From Jacaranda mimosifolia (Eukaryota > Streptophyta > Magnoliopsida > Lamiales > Bignoniaceae): 64,000 nt of DNA. This document shows positions 1 through 12,328 of the stretch, piece by piece. The notes beneath the pieces are model-generated. The model ran no database searches and had not been told where the DNA came from. It was given only the letters and a program-made list of their open reading frames with translations. The stretch is from assembly GCA_018894105.1 (NCBI GenBank), contig CM032125.1:27823032-27887031 (forward strand), written 5' to 3'. Positions within the stretch are counted from its first letter, which is position 1. Each line of letters opens with the position of its first letter. The position numbers and the translations under genes are program-made.

Positions 1-416
1 TTTGATACAAAAGATACAAAATTAAAGAGAGTTGGTGAATAAAACTTGAAAAAGTATGCTATTTTTAAAAAGAAGTTAGTTTGTGATTTCAATATTTTTA
101 TAATGTTGATAAATACTACAAAATGAAAGGAACAAAAAGTCCTAAAAACAATTATTATGTGGTTCAATTAATTTTTTTTTTTTTACAAAGATGCTATCAT
201 GAATTTATGATGAGAATTCCTACTTCTATTTTAATTTATTAATAATTAAGAATAGATAAAATTAAAAAAAATAAAAATGCCAAAAAGTTTCAAAAAATTA
301 AAACAAATATTTGAAATAATTATTTTAAATCAGATTGAAAAGTTGGAATGAGTGGATTTGAGTTGGCGAGTTGACATAATAAAAATCAGATCGATCCAAA
401 TTCGACTTAATATGAT
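1..416. other. AT-rich flank, no gene
   Basis: No coding signal is visible. The last 70 bases (GAGTTGGCGAG, then a stretch rich in GATCC and AATTCGAC) resemble the family-name-like GGGTTGGGTT/ACCCAACCC repeats of plant hAT-type MITEs. The same kind of sequence resumes at 3577, after the Copia insertion, so this is probably the left half of an interrupted repeat. Confidence 0.5.
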
Positions 417-421
417 TCAGG

Positions 422-1303
422 TGTTAGAATTTTGGCACCTAAATAAATTAATTTGTCTCGTTGAGGAGATATTTTATTGTAGCTAAATGCCAAAATTATT
501 AAAATATTGAATGAGCAAATTGAGTTAAAGAGTGAGCTATGAGCTAAAATTTATATGAGACATGGGTGTGGGTGGATAGTGTATAATAATAATCCAGAAA
601 TAATAATAATAATTATTCTATATAATTATTATTCGGATTATTTTAAATTTTGAGTTTTGAGATTGAAATTAATTTCTCCAACAATCACGTCTAATTTTCT
701 TAAAGAGTTGCAACTCATGTCTTTTGAAAATCAAAATAAAGGTCACAACCTTTATTTAGTCTGACAGAGTTAGGGACATGTCTTCTACGAATAGGCATGC
801 AAGTCCTATAAATATAGGTGTTGTCTAGTGTCATTAAAGAAAGAGACTCATTTGAGTATTCTATCACTCCAGCATTATAGGCATTCATACTCGCATACAT
901 ACATACACATTCTTCATTAAGCACAAGAGGTTCAAGTTAGTTCGGTTTGGTAGTTCAGCCAATAGAAATGCTGCATTTGGTTGTTCAGAGTCGTTGTATT
1001 TTGGGAGGTTGGCTATCAGCAGTCCCCGCACACTAGTGGAAGGCGGATAAAACTTTAAGGAAGCTGTGCTTGTGCAGGTCTCGACTAAATATTTATTTGG
1101 TCCTTGATTTACTGCTTTCGGTTTGAATCCTTTACTAAGTTTAATTTTTACTTGTTGTTTTATATCATATGTTCTATTGCATTACGATATAAATATTTTA
1201 TTTCTAATTTATTTGATCCTATGTTACATGATAGCCGCCACATTTATGCTACTAAAATATATGTATTATACACTGGTCTATACCTACCCTAATATTTCTA
1301 ACA
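422..1303 (+). repeat. 5' LTR of Copia element A
   Basis: The 882-bp segment begins TG and ends CTAACA. A TATA-like box (CCTATAAATATAGG) lies near 808-822, in the place expected for the U3 promoter. The right border is set by the 69-bp direct repeat between about 1232-1303 and 3508-3576, and by the TCAGG duplication just outside the element. Confidence 0.72.
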
Positions 1304-2315
1304 ATCTTAAGGTTTTATTCTCCACTCTGTCTACATAATTAAGTAGCATAGTTAGTGTGTGCTTTAAAAAGCCCCGCACAATTTAGAATCTGTAAAAATT
1401 GTAAAATTCTAAATTAATTTGATGCCTCTGCCTCATTCTTAATTCTTGATGGAATTACATTTTGTAAGGTTGCAACTTTTACATGTAAGTAATTATTGTG
1501 TCCCGTCGAAGCATTTTTTCTTTCCATACAAATTTTGTATCTTTGACATATGGCCTGTTGTTATGCCTCTAGAAACTCTCAAGAAGCAGTCTGTTCTGTT
1601 AAATAAGTACATATTTTGTAAAGTATCAATTTTCTTTCTTTGAGACCATTGTTGGAGTTAAGTGCTTTAATATATATATATATATATATATGCATGTGTG
1701 TGTAAGCTTTGCCTAAAAGGAAAAATAGATTCTGACTTTGCTTTCCAATAGCATAAGTATTGACTATTGCTACTGTACTCTTCATTATTTTCAAGGAAAA
1801 ATAAGGCTTGTTTCCCTCATTGCACAATCTGTCATGTTTGTCTCTTAATAGCTAGAAAGTCACACTTAATTTGATGTTTTATGCTTCTGCCTAGTTGTCT
1901 ACAGACAACATATGTATGTGTGTGTATATAGATATTTTATTGTGTGCCTATCTAATTTTCTCTGACAGTCAGTTTGTCTTGATAGACGAATAAATAGTTT
2001 AAGTCTACAAGATCTACTCTCTTCATAATTGTATTTTAACCAAATAAAAAATTGTGCGAGTCCTATAGCCGTATAAAACAACATATTATACATCAACTTG
2101 TTGCGATTTATTGTTGGCTATATTGCTTAAGGTGTTTAGATGCATATATTTATAATTTAAAGCTTTATTCTCATTGGCAGAGAAGAATCTACAGTTTGGA
2201 AATTTCCATTTACAGTTTGTTTTCTGTTGGGCTTAATTACAATTTGATAATTATTAAGGTGTCTAATTTCATTATTTGTGAAAGATTCATTATTCAATTA
2301 TAGAAAAGATAGATT

Positions 2316-3510
2316 ATGGCGTTAAATAATGAGGCAACCAATGTTGCAAATATTGAGTCCAACGTTAGTGGCATTGGTAGTGGAGTTTAGACCACTCCAG
2401 TTGTTCTTGCATCTGTCATGGTGGGACAAGCTGAAAAGCCCGGAAAAATTCAATTATGAAGAGATGAATACTAATATCACTAAGGTGGACAAACTACTCG
2501 ATGAGGTAGGAGATATGAATTTGTCTACAATTGTTTCAGAGGTGAACTTAGCTGAACATCCCAATCAATGTTGGGTGGAAACAGGGGCCACTCGACATGT
2601 GTGTGCCAATAAAAGCATGTTTACAACCCATAAGGAAGTTGAGGATGAAAACTTGTTCAACAGAAATCCCTCAAGCTCCAAGGTGCACGGAGTTGGAAAA
2701 GTAATATTAAAAATGACATCTGGAAAAGAGTTGATTCTCAAAAACGTGCTTCATGTGTCGAAGATTAGAAGGAATTTAGAGTCAGGGTCAATGTTAAGTA
2801 GAAATGGATTTAAAATGGTCTTTGAGTCCAATAAGTTTGTACTTACTAAAAATGGAATACTTGTCGGTAAAGGTTATTTGAGCAATAGTCTTTTTAAGAT
2901 GAATGTAATGACCATCGTACAAAATAATGGACCAAGTGTTGATTCTAACAATAAAATAAACTCTTCTTGCTTGAGTCATCTAATTTATGGGATCATAGAT
3001 TAGAACATGTTAATTGCAAGTCAATCTCTAAACTTGTAAACATTGGCCTATTACCAAAATTAAATCTTGACTTAAAAGTGAGGTTTTGGAAGTATTTAAA
3101 CAATATAAAAATGAGGTTGAGAATCAACTTGGGAAAAAAATAAAAACTCTTTGAAGTGATAGAGGAGGGGAATATGTTTACCTATTTGAAGAGTTTTTGT
3201 GTAGAACATGGAATAATCCATGAAGCGACAGCTTCATATGCACCTCAATCAAATGGCATTGCAGAGCGTAAAAATAGAACATTGAAAGAAATGATGAATG
3301 TTTTGTTAATAAATGCAGGAGCACCTCAAAACATGTGGGGAGAGGCAGTGTTGACTGCAAATCATTTACTTAATAAGATACCCCACAAGAAATTACAAAA
3401 AGCACCATATGAGGCATGGAAAAGACACCCACCATTTTATCAATATCTTCGAGTGTGGGGATGTTTAGCTAAAGTAGGAGTGCCACCTCCTGAAATGGTC
3501 AAAATAGCCG
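2316..3510 (+). pseudogene. Copia gag-protease-integrase remnant
   Basis: The gag start ATG at 2316 opens MALNNEATNV. After an in-frame stop the same reading continues as a GQAEKPGKFN motif typical of Copia gag N-termini (about 2425-2455). The middle of gag, with its zinc knuckle, is gone. The protease site reads VETGATRHVC (about 2573-2605), with Glu where the catalytic Asp should be. The GAG-pre-integrase region follows (MLSRNGFKMVFESNKF). The integrase core resumes after frameshifts at about 3156 with SYAPQSNGIAERKNRT (the Asn/Glu end of the D-D-E core) and WGCLAK. The sequence then stops at 3508 where the 3' LTR tail is joined. It encodes no functional polyprotein. Confidence 0.82.
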
Positions 3511-3576
3511 CCACATTTATGCTACTAAAATATATGTATTATACACTGGTCCGCACCCACCCTAATATTTCTGACA
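3508..3576 (+). repeat. 3' LTR tail of Copia element A
   Basis: These 69 bases repeat 1232-1303 with few changes (GCCGCCACATTTATGCTACT at the start of both). They end CTGACA directly before the second TCAGG, so they are the only surviving part of the 3' LTR. Confidence 0.78.
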
Positions 3577-5037
3577 TCAGGTTGGATTAGGGTTGAGTGT
3601 TTTGAGATTGTTATTACGTTGGATTGGGTTAGGATTGAGGAAATTAGTATTATACTTCTACTTCAACCCAACCCGAACCCACCCAACCCAATTGCCTTAA
3701 ATTTTGATATATAAATAATATTTAAAAAAATTATCATATATAATATATTATTATACATAATAAATTATTTTTATTTTGTCAATAAAAAATCTCACAATCT
3801 ATATATAAACGAATATAAGTATAAATTAGTAACTAAATAATTAATAAGAAAAAATTAGTAGTTAAGGATTATGAAGAATCGGTAGATGGTAATAATGATA
3901 ATTAAACATTCCTAAATCAAGAAAAAAAAATAAAAAATCAATATATAAACGCTAAAATTAATTAGTATAAAATTATTGTTGCTTGACTTTAAAATTAATT
4001 TATATTGGTGTCCTTTTATTAATAATAATTAATAATAAAGTCAATCATTATTAAAAAAATAACTAAATCAAGAATAATTAATTTTTTAATTCTAAAATAA
4101 AGTAGTAAAATTTACTTTTAATGAAATTTATTAGAAAAAATATGCATTTTATTACAACTTAATTGATTCAGATATTCGGATATTTGTAAATAGATATTTG
4201 GATATTTAGAAATGGATGTATCCTAATAATTATAATCGGATATGGATATACTTGAATTCCATTAATATTTAGTGGATATGAATTTGGATGTTATTAAAAA
4301 ATATCCATCGAATACGAATACGAATACGGATATTATAAAATTTAAAGGGATATGGATACAGTGTATCCGTACCATTTAATATATATTTACAACCCTAATC
4401 ACACCTCTACCAACAACTATAACTTTTAGTTTAGTGGTAAGCGCTTAATCTAATATTTTTATCTAGCTTTCCACTTTATTATGTTTTCACAATTAGTAAG
4501 TTCTTTACTCTCAATGAACCAACACAACGTGAAAGTTGAAAGTTCATAAATATATGTTTTAATTGTTAAATAATTGAAAATATTAAACAAGATATATAAA
4601 CTTATGAAATTTATTAAACTCTTAAATTATTTGGATAATAATATTGTGAAATTTATAAAATGATAATAATAATTTTATATTTAATATAATCAGAATTAGA
4701 TGAGCTTATTAGAATTTTAAAAATAATTTAAAAACTTCTTAATTTATCAAAACTCATACTTAGATTTAAGATCTTATTTAAAAAATTTATAAACTCTTTT
4801 TTTAAAATTTATACAGTAGCACTCCAGTAATTTCCGGGTATGCTATAAAATATTTTGAAAACTTATCAGTTCACCCACCTCGACCCTCGTAATTTGACAA
4901 GTTGGTCAAAATTTATCTTCTCTTTAATTCAGTGTTTTTTCCCCAACCTCCGAGGTAATGACTGTGAGGAGTCAATATGGAAAAATGAGTTTTTGTTTAT
5001 AAAAATTAAAAAATTAACTGTATATAATGTATACTAC
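3577..5037. other. AT-rich intergenic repeat remnants
   Basis: No supported gene. 3577-3700 is rich in GGTTGGATTAGGG and ACCCAACCCGAACCCA, the continuation of the hAT-like repeat interrupted by Copia A. 4150-4400 is built from repeated GGATAT/ATATCC words and ends in TTTACAACCCTAA. This resembles the 19586-19716 segment (which begins AGGTTGTAAATGGATAT) in inverted order, so it is probably another decayed DNA transposon. The rest is low-complexity A/T. Confidence 0.5.
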
Positions 5038-5712
5038 TAGGGATGTTAATGGATCGAATTTAAATTCAAATTCGTTTTAAATTTGATTTGAATTTTAAAA
5101 TTTTTATTCGATGGATAAGATTCGATTATAAATATATGCAATCCAAAATAAGTGGATTGAATACGGAATTAATTAATTCAATTCGTTAAAGATCCGAATA
5201 TGAACTTTAATAATTTTTTATCAAATCAATACTCTTATATATAATATTAATAAAGATTTTAAAATAAAATTTATATATTATATTGACTTAATATCTATAT
5301 TAATGTCTATATTATGTTATTAATATTGAGTCTTTAACCTAAAAAATAAGAAGGATACTGATAAAATATCAAATATAATAATGTATAATAATACACATAT
5401 GCATTAATGTAATGTGAAATAGTGGTTTAGTATTCAAATATTTAATTTTTGGATTGACATGTAATAAAAACTTATTAAAAACTTAAATATGACATAAATT
5501 TACTTTATAAATGCAATATTTTTATACAATCCAAAAGGAAAAAAAAATTAAATCGGGTTGAATTTTTTTGTCGAATTTCGAATATCCATCGAATTCGAAT
5601 ATGATACTGACTAACAAAGATTCTGATATTGGATCAGATTCAAATATAAATTTTGTTAATTGAACTCGAATATTGACTTATTCGATCTAAGTTCGACCCA
5701 TTGACAGCCCTA
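5038..5712 (+). mobile_element. hAT-like non-autonomous element, copy 1
   Basis: The 675-bp element starts TAGGGATGTTAATGGATCG and ends CGACCCATTGACAGCCCTA, which are imperfect terminal inverted repeats. A 7-bp direct repeat ATACTAC flanks it (5031-5037 and 5713-5719). It is 8 bp with one mismatch if the last A is counted as flank, close to the 8-bp duplication of hAT elements. There is no ORF. The interior consists of AT-rich words (GAATTCGAATAT, GATCCGAATAT). Copy 2 is the same element in reverse orientation 109 bp downstream. Confidence 0.75.
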
Positions 5713-5821
5713 ATACTACCACATAATTGAAGGCCCAACAATTGTATGTTTAATACAATAGCGACTTGGGTCTACTGGGCAGTGAAGATCCCCTTTAAGA
5801 ACATAGACCCTATCCTGCCGG

Positions 5822-6516
5822 TAGGGCTGTCAATGGGTCGGATTTGGATCGGATCGCCATATTCGAATCCGAATCCGATTATCAAAATTCATATCCCAAT
5901 TCGATTCGAAATCCTATAGGATCTTTGTTAGTCAGTACCATATTTGAATTCGATGGATATCAGAAATCCAATTAAAAAATCCGACCTGATTTATTATTAT
6001 TTTTATTTTTGAATTTTATAAAAATATTGTATTTATAAAGTAGATATATGTCATATTTGAATTTTTAACAACTTTTTATTATATATTAGCCCAAAAGTTA
6101 AATATTTAAATACTAAATTCCTATTTCACATTATATTAATGCATAGATGAATTATTTTATGTTATTATATTTGACATTTTATTATATTCGTCTTATTTTT
6201 TAGGTTAAAAACTCAATATTAATAATATAATATAGACAATAATATAGATATTAAATCAATATAATATATAAATTATATTTTAATATCTTTATTAATATTA
6301 TATATAAGAGTATTAATTTAATAAAAAATATTAAAGTTCGAATTCGGATATTTAACAGATCGGATTGCTTAATTCCATATCCGATCCATTTATTTTGGAT
6401 TTCGAATATTTATAATTGGATCTAATCCATCGGACATTTTAATCGAATAAAAATCATAAAATTTGGATCGAATTCATATCAAATTCGGATTAAAATCCAA
6501 TCTATTGACAGCCCTA
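5822..6516 (-). mobile_element. hAT-like non-autonomous element, copy 2 (inverted)
   Basis: The 695-bp element starts TAGGGCTGTCAATGGGTCGG and ends ATTGACAGCCCTA. Its reverse complement matches copy 1 along most of its length; for example ACTCTTATATATAATATTAA is shared at the same internal place. The flanks show no clear 8-bp duplication (CCTGCCGG against GCTACAGG), so it may have arrived by inverted duplication or has lost its duplication. Confidence 0.72.
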
Positions 6517-8039
6517 GCTACAGGATCAAATTCTTTACCCCGATTTCTTATGAGCAACTCCAAATGTATATTTCAGATATTAAATGAAAAAATCAAGAGT
6601 AATATTACCTTTTCTTTAATTACCTCTTATTTATTAACGCTACAAAAAATATTATATTATTAACAAAATAATAAATGAATATATAAAAATTGTCGCTAAT
6701 AGTATGTATTAAGTGACAATAGCTTTTATTTTGTCACTAGTAATATTTTTTAAGTAATAATAATTTTTATTTTATCACAATATGACTCATTAATAATAAA
6801 AACTAATGTTCTAAGTTGTCACTAATAACAATTTGTGACACCCATATGGTGACAATAAATATTATTTTTATAATTTGTGATAAACTTTTCATTGTCACTA
6901 AGGTGTTATCATAAGGTGTGTTACTAGTTATCAATGGCGATGGCTGAAACACTATTATTGAAACACTATTATTGTCACTATTTAATAAGTGTATTTGATC
7001 TGAGTCGTTGCTCTTGAGATTCTTTGATTCGGTTATTTGCAATTTCTAAGAGTTCAAGTTGTCTGGTCAAAGTTAGAATTCTTGGTTACTGTTAAAAGAG
7101 TTTAAGACTAAATCAAAAACAAGGCTAGGATCATTAGGAATTACCCAACGAAAACTCTCCAAATCATATGGTAGAAACAGGTCGAGTGGTTAGGCATTGT
7201 TTGTTTATATTTTTTTGGGATAAGTTCTAAGTTACAAACACTTCCAAACAAGCTCGTGTATTCTCCGAAGTCACTAGCAAAATAATTTTTTCTTTCTCCA
7301 AAATTCCTTCCCGAAATATAGTACAATTATACATATATATATATATATATATCAAATCACTCATTACATATATATACATAAAAAAATTCACTTTCATCTA
7401 CTAACCTAGCAAAAAATGACTGATGTGATATTTATAGTAAAATATGTCTCCTCCCAAAATATTTCTAAGCAAATAATTTTATTCCAAAATATGATCCAAT
7501 AACCTTCAAAGTAATACCAAACAAACATCATATTCCTTAAATATAACATCAAAATATATTCCCCCAAAATTTTCTCCGCAAACTAACCAAAACATAACCA
7601 AACAAACTCTGGAGTATTCGTAAGGTTCTGCTAAGCTGCCCTATGTGGATCTTCCTAGTTGGAGCTTATAGATGCCGCCATGTGCATATCCGTTTTGGAC
7701 AATTCACATATGATGAGTCAGGCTAGGATTGATCACTCTGCACCCAATCCACATAAAAAGACACAAATTTATTGATTATTTGGGTATTTTAACTAGTTTT
7801 TAGTATAAAGAATTTTTCTTCTTAGTGTATTATTTTAGATTTATCACGTGTATTTTTTATTGACCATTAATGTTAACAAATTAAACACTGCCAGAGAAAA
7901 AAAGAAAAAAGAAAAGAAAAGAATTTAATATGTTTTGGCCTAATTTGTTCAAAGCAAGAAAATAAATGCTGGTAGGTATTAAACTCAAACGGCATTAATT
8001 CATGAACGTGGGCACGAGGATCAACCCCGACATTATCTC
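6517..8039. other. Intergenic, possible CACTA subterminal remnant
   Basis: No supported gene. 6640-6975 carries repeated short words in both orientations, TTGTCACTA and AGTGACAATA, next to CGCTACAAAAAATATTA. That last sequence looks like a CACTACAAAAAATA terminus with one or two changes. Clustered inverted subterminal words of this kind are typical of CACTA elements, but the other end was not found. A TA microsatellite lies at about 7331-7352. The rest is unremarkable A/T-rich DNA. Confidence 0.4.
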
Positions 8040-9285
8040 TAGGGGTGGTAACTTGGGTGGGTTGGGTGGGTTTGGGTGGGTTTAAAATATGGATATAATA
8101 TTAATTTTTTTAATTCGAACCTGACCCAACTTGATGACAACCTGAAAGTGCTCAACCCCAACCCAATTTAATTCGCATCATGTCAGGTTCGGGTCATTCT
8201 GATTTTTATCAAATCGACATGGCAACTTAAACTCACCCAATCCAACCTACCAACTTGATTTAAAATAATTCTTTCAAATATTTATTTTAATTTTTAGAAT
8301 TTTTTGCTATTTTTATTTTTTAGTTTTATCTATTCTTAGTTATTAATATATTAAATTAGAAGTAAGGAGTTCTCATTATAACTCCACAATAGCAACTTTT
8401 AAAAAAAAAATTCATCAAACCACATAATATATTGATTTTTAAGACTTTTTTTCCTTTTCATTTTCTAGTATCTATCGGCATCATAAGAATATTGAAATCA
8501 TAAAGTATCTTATGTTTAAAAATAACATAGTTTTCCAAGTTTTACTCACCCGCTCTTTTTAATTTTTTATATATTTTGTGTTAATCAAATTGTCTCTTTT
8601 AACTTCTTAAAATGACATTATTTTTTAACTTTATATTGATTCAATTAAACAACACATATATCAATAAAAATGTATCAACAAGCAAATAAGTTAAAAAAGT
8701 AATTTAATTATACACATAATTTATTATAAAAACTTGCTTGAGTCTTTTGAAAGATTTTATAACCTCTCAAAAAACGGAATTCTTGTCTGTCTATATATAC
8801 AAAATCTTTCATTGCATATGGCTTAAGAAAAACTTCTTGGATAATTTAGTAGTCAAAATAGTGATTTGTCAATTCTTTGCAGAACAATTTTCATGCCCAC
8901 TTGGATATCCAAAAATAACCATTAGAAGCAGTCAAATATTGTAATCATTCATTCTATATGTTTGTGAAAATAAATAAGATCGAAAAATGGCAAAGTAGTA
9001 TTTTTAATATTGTTAAGAGTTTAAAATTTCAAGCTTTATTTTGTTATTTTATATTTTTACTTCTAAAAAGATTTAAATTTTATTTGTTTAATTTGAGTTG
9101 GGTTGAGTTGGTTTAGGTGGATTCAAGTTGTTACGTGATCCAAAATCAAATTTCAGGTGGTTTGTGTAACTTGAAATTCAACCCAACCTAATCCATTTTC
9201 TTCAAGTTCTTATTCGTGTTGACCTTGTTGGACCCGACCCAAAATGGGTCAACCCAATATCAATTTTTTTGTGCCGAATTAGTAA
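8040..9285. repeat. hAT-like repeat remnant
   Basis: It begins TAGGGGTGGTAACTTGGG, followed by GGGTGGGTTGGGTGGG, a typical start for plant hAT MITEs. The far side has complementary words (CAACCCAACCTAATCC, ACCCGACCC, GGGTCAACCCAAT) between 9180 and 9260. No clean right terminal repeat or target duplication could be set, so the boundaries are approximate. No coding potential. Confidence 0.42.
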
Positions 9286-11159
9286 TAGTACGGGAATATT
9301 TTTATTTTTTATTTCTAGAGAAACGGTATCCATTCGGATGGAACACGTGACCTCCCACATAATAGGAGAGACTAATATCACTTAGGCTATAAGCCACTAG
9401 ACAAGTACAGGAGTTATGACAAGTATAATGTGTTTTATTTTTCTTTAATTAAGTAAAGGGTTAATACACAAAAAATATCAACGTGCTTGAATTTTCATAT
9501 TAAAGGTTTCTAAGTCAAATTCGACTGAATATTTGAGTAAGACTTCTGTAAGTCGAACGAATTATAACTGCAAAGGTCCTTCCATTACTCGTACATAAAA
9601 ATATAAATTTGCCTAAGGAAAAAAGTTGTTTTATTTTAAATCTCATCACTCTTTTCTTTTGACTTATTTATTCTCCTCAAACAAAGGCTCTTTGAAGCCC
9701 AAGTTAAAACAAAAATCATATTTTCATTTGAAATAGGAACAAATTATGAGAAAATGTCGGAAGTTTGTATCTCTTAAAATCCCTCAAACAATGAAGTAAA
9801 ACTTTGTAAAATTAATAAAAGATTGCTAAAATGAAAATCGAATTAAGACGAGGAAGAAATACTCATCAATTAAGGGGTTTCAACAGATACTTGAGGACTA
9901 GGCGGCTCACTCAAATACCAACCTGTAATTTCATGCATGCATCTTGAGGGAAATCCAACCTGCACATTAAAATATAAATACTTAAATATCTATATTTTAT
10001 TATGGGAGAATAGTTCAAATTAAACTTCATATTCCTGTGAATAGTACCGTCAATTAATGGCGGTATCCAAGTCCTATAGTGGCATGGAAAAGGGACTATA
10101 TTCTAGTCCACATTAAAATATGAATAATTAAATATCTATATGTTTTGGCCTTTTTTTCTCAGCCTTTTCCCATTGTATGCTTTATTTACTCATAATGAAC
10201 CAACCTAGTGTGAAAGATGAAAATTCATCAATAGAACTTTATTTGGAAATTTCTTGGAAATTTTTGTCCTCTAATTTAGGATGTTTTCCAACATTTTTAA
10301 TATTAATTTTCTCTATTTTAATTGGTATTTTATTATTTTATTTTATATTTTAAATAAATATATAGTGTATAAAGCATTTTTTAAATACATATTGCTTATA
10401 AAATACTTGATGTATATTTGTAAAATGAAATATGCAATGAATTATACAATTAAAACGGAGGATCAGATAGTGAATATAATGAAATGATTTAGAGAATATA
10501 TATATATATATATATATATTGTAAAAAGTTAACTACGTACATGTGTGAAAGCTAAAGATAATTTTATTATAACTCTTAGCCGTCGGAAGACCGCGTTAAT
10601 CAACTTGTTATGAATTGCTCAACTAATTTAAAAAAATCGATTGTTTAATTTAGAATATGTGTACGGTTTTGGTTTTAGGATTTGTATTTTCTAATATTGA
10701 TCATCAATGCGAACAAATCAAGTCTGCAAAGGGGAAAATGAAAAGACTTTAGCATCTTTGGACCAAATACCACGTTCAGACTACGAACACAAATTAGGTA
10801 TGACAAAATCTCTTCAATTCTTGACTACTTTCTGAAGCAATACGAATTAGTAATAGAACAAGAATCAAGGATGGATCTGGGAACAAGCAGGGTTAATTGC
10901 TGGCCAAGTTTATTTTATATATATATATATATATATATATTAGTAATTAATTTAAATAATTTAAAATTTAAAGGAATAGACATTAATATTAATTAAAATA
11001 CTTAATTTTTAATTATCATTTATTAGTTTTCAAAATAATGAACTTTGTTATTGGGCCTTAAGTCAAATTTTGATTTTCTGGATTTATTGAATTAAATTTA
11101 ATTTTTTAAAAGGATAAAAACTAAAATCAATTGATAAAACAAAGAATAACTTTCATGGA
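9286..11159. other. Intergenic, older partial duplicates
   Basis: No supported gene. 9420-9560 looks like a diverged copy of 11440-11560, and the AGGAAGAAATACTCATC words near 9855 recur near 11705 and 47180. A short direct repeat CACATTAAAATAT occurs at about 9962 and 10110. TA microsatellites lie at about 10496-10520 and 10917-10940. This suggests an older tandem duplication on the left side of the secreted-protein locus. Confidence 0.45.
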
Positions 11160-12245
11160 TTTTTTTTTTAATTGGTATTTCAATACCAACAAATGAGGAA
11201 ACTTTTTTTTGCTATGAATATTATCAAGAATAGGCTCCAAATTAAAATAAGATGAGTTTTGGCCGGTATGATTCAATCATTGATGAATCTTATGATATGA
11301 AAAAGTATGGTATTCAACTTCAATAAAGACGTGATTTTTGATTTCACAAATTATAAAATTTGCATATAACTCTTATGTTTTATAACTTTTTGCTCCTCCA
11401 CTCTCATTTCTGAAATCCGATTCTGATAGGAATTATGGCAAGCTAGGATATATAATGTGCTTCATTTATCTTTTTTAATTGAGTAAATGGGATAACATAT
11501 CATACTACTGTGTATAGTTGGTTGGAACTTCGCGTTAAATTTGGTCGAACGAAGTCCGACTGAGCATCCGTGTGAGAGGTTGGATTCTCACTTGCTTTAT
11601 GAACTAATTGATAATCTAGAGTATTCTAAGTTTCTAACAGAATTCTTCAAATGATTAAGTCAGGACCTACACATAAACAAAATGCTAAAATAAAGAGTAC
11701 AACGGAAGAAATACTCATCTTGCTAAAGGAATATTTCATTGGGATATGCCGCCTCATCGATAATATATTTGTTAAATTGCATAACATAAATAGTCGAGGT
11801 CTACCATATTTCTTGCAATTCTTTAGCTACCCATCTTTTTTTAATTTTCTCCATTATACTCACATCATTTTAACCTCTAATTTGAGCATTGAAGAGTCTT
11901 TTATTGAGCAACTCCATTAAAATTTCTCGTAATTTGATTTTGACCAATCAAAAGATGAACACTATAAATATGATATGAGGTTCTAGAGGTCTTGACTTAC
12001 TAAACGAAGAAGACCTCTCTATTTGTCCGGAGCAACTCTATAAACCTCGACCAATTGAAAAATTAATTTCTAGCTCGCATCAAATTGGCTTGTGGAGCCA
12101 TCATTATTTAAGAATGAATACATGCATAATTCTTTAATATTGTCTTTAGTTTTGTTGCACAAGAAAATTTGGTCACGGAAAAATGATTACGTACGCACTA
12201 AGTTGACTCAGGCGTCAAAGTCTTCTGCTCTTAATATCCTCCTAT

Positions 12246-12255
12246 CTATAAACAG
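12246..12255 (+). promoter_or_regulatory. TATA-like box, secreted-protein gene A
   Basis: CTATAAACAG lies 83 bp upstream of the ATG and is conserved in the same place in copy B (48231-48240). In copy A the 5' leader also carries a near-perfect tandem repeat of about 26 bp (AACTGAACAAGAGATTACAA, twice, 12284-12328) that is absent from copy B. Confidence 0.55.
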
Positions 12256-12328
12256 AGGAACATAAGTTAGATAAATTGCTAACTGAACAAGAGATTACAA
12301 TTTATCTAACTGAACAAGAGATTACAAA

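Larger units (their letters stand above)
422..3576 (+). mobile_element. Degenerate Ty1/Copia element A
   Basis: The element starts TGTTAGAATT and ends CTGACA. It is flanked by an exact 5-bp direct repeat TCAGG (417-421 and 3577-3581), the usual Copia target duplication. A long 5' LTR is followed by gag and pol fragments. The integrase then joins abruptly to a 69-bp piece that repeats the last bases of the 5' LTR. The structure therefore reads 5' LTR, deleted gag, protease, part of integrase, and the tail of the 3' LTR. Reverse transcriptase, RNase H and most of the 3' LTR are missing, which fits one or more internal deletions after insertion. No classical tRNA-Met primer site follows the LTR. 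Confidence 0.8.

Noticed and set aside
1104..2303. Several overlapping short plus-strand ORFs
   Set aside because: They lie in the LTR and leader of Copia A, overlap in different frames, and show no motif.
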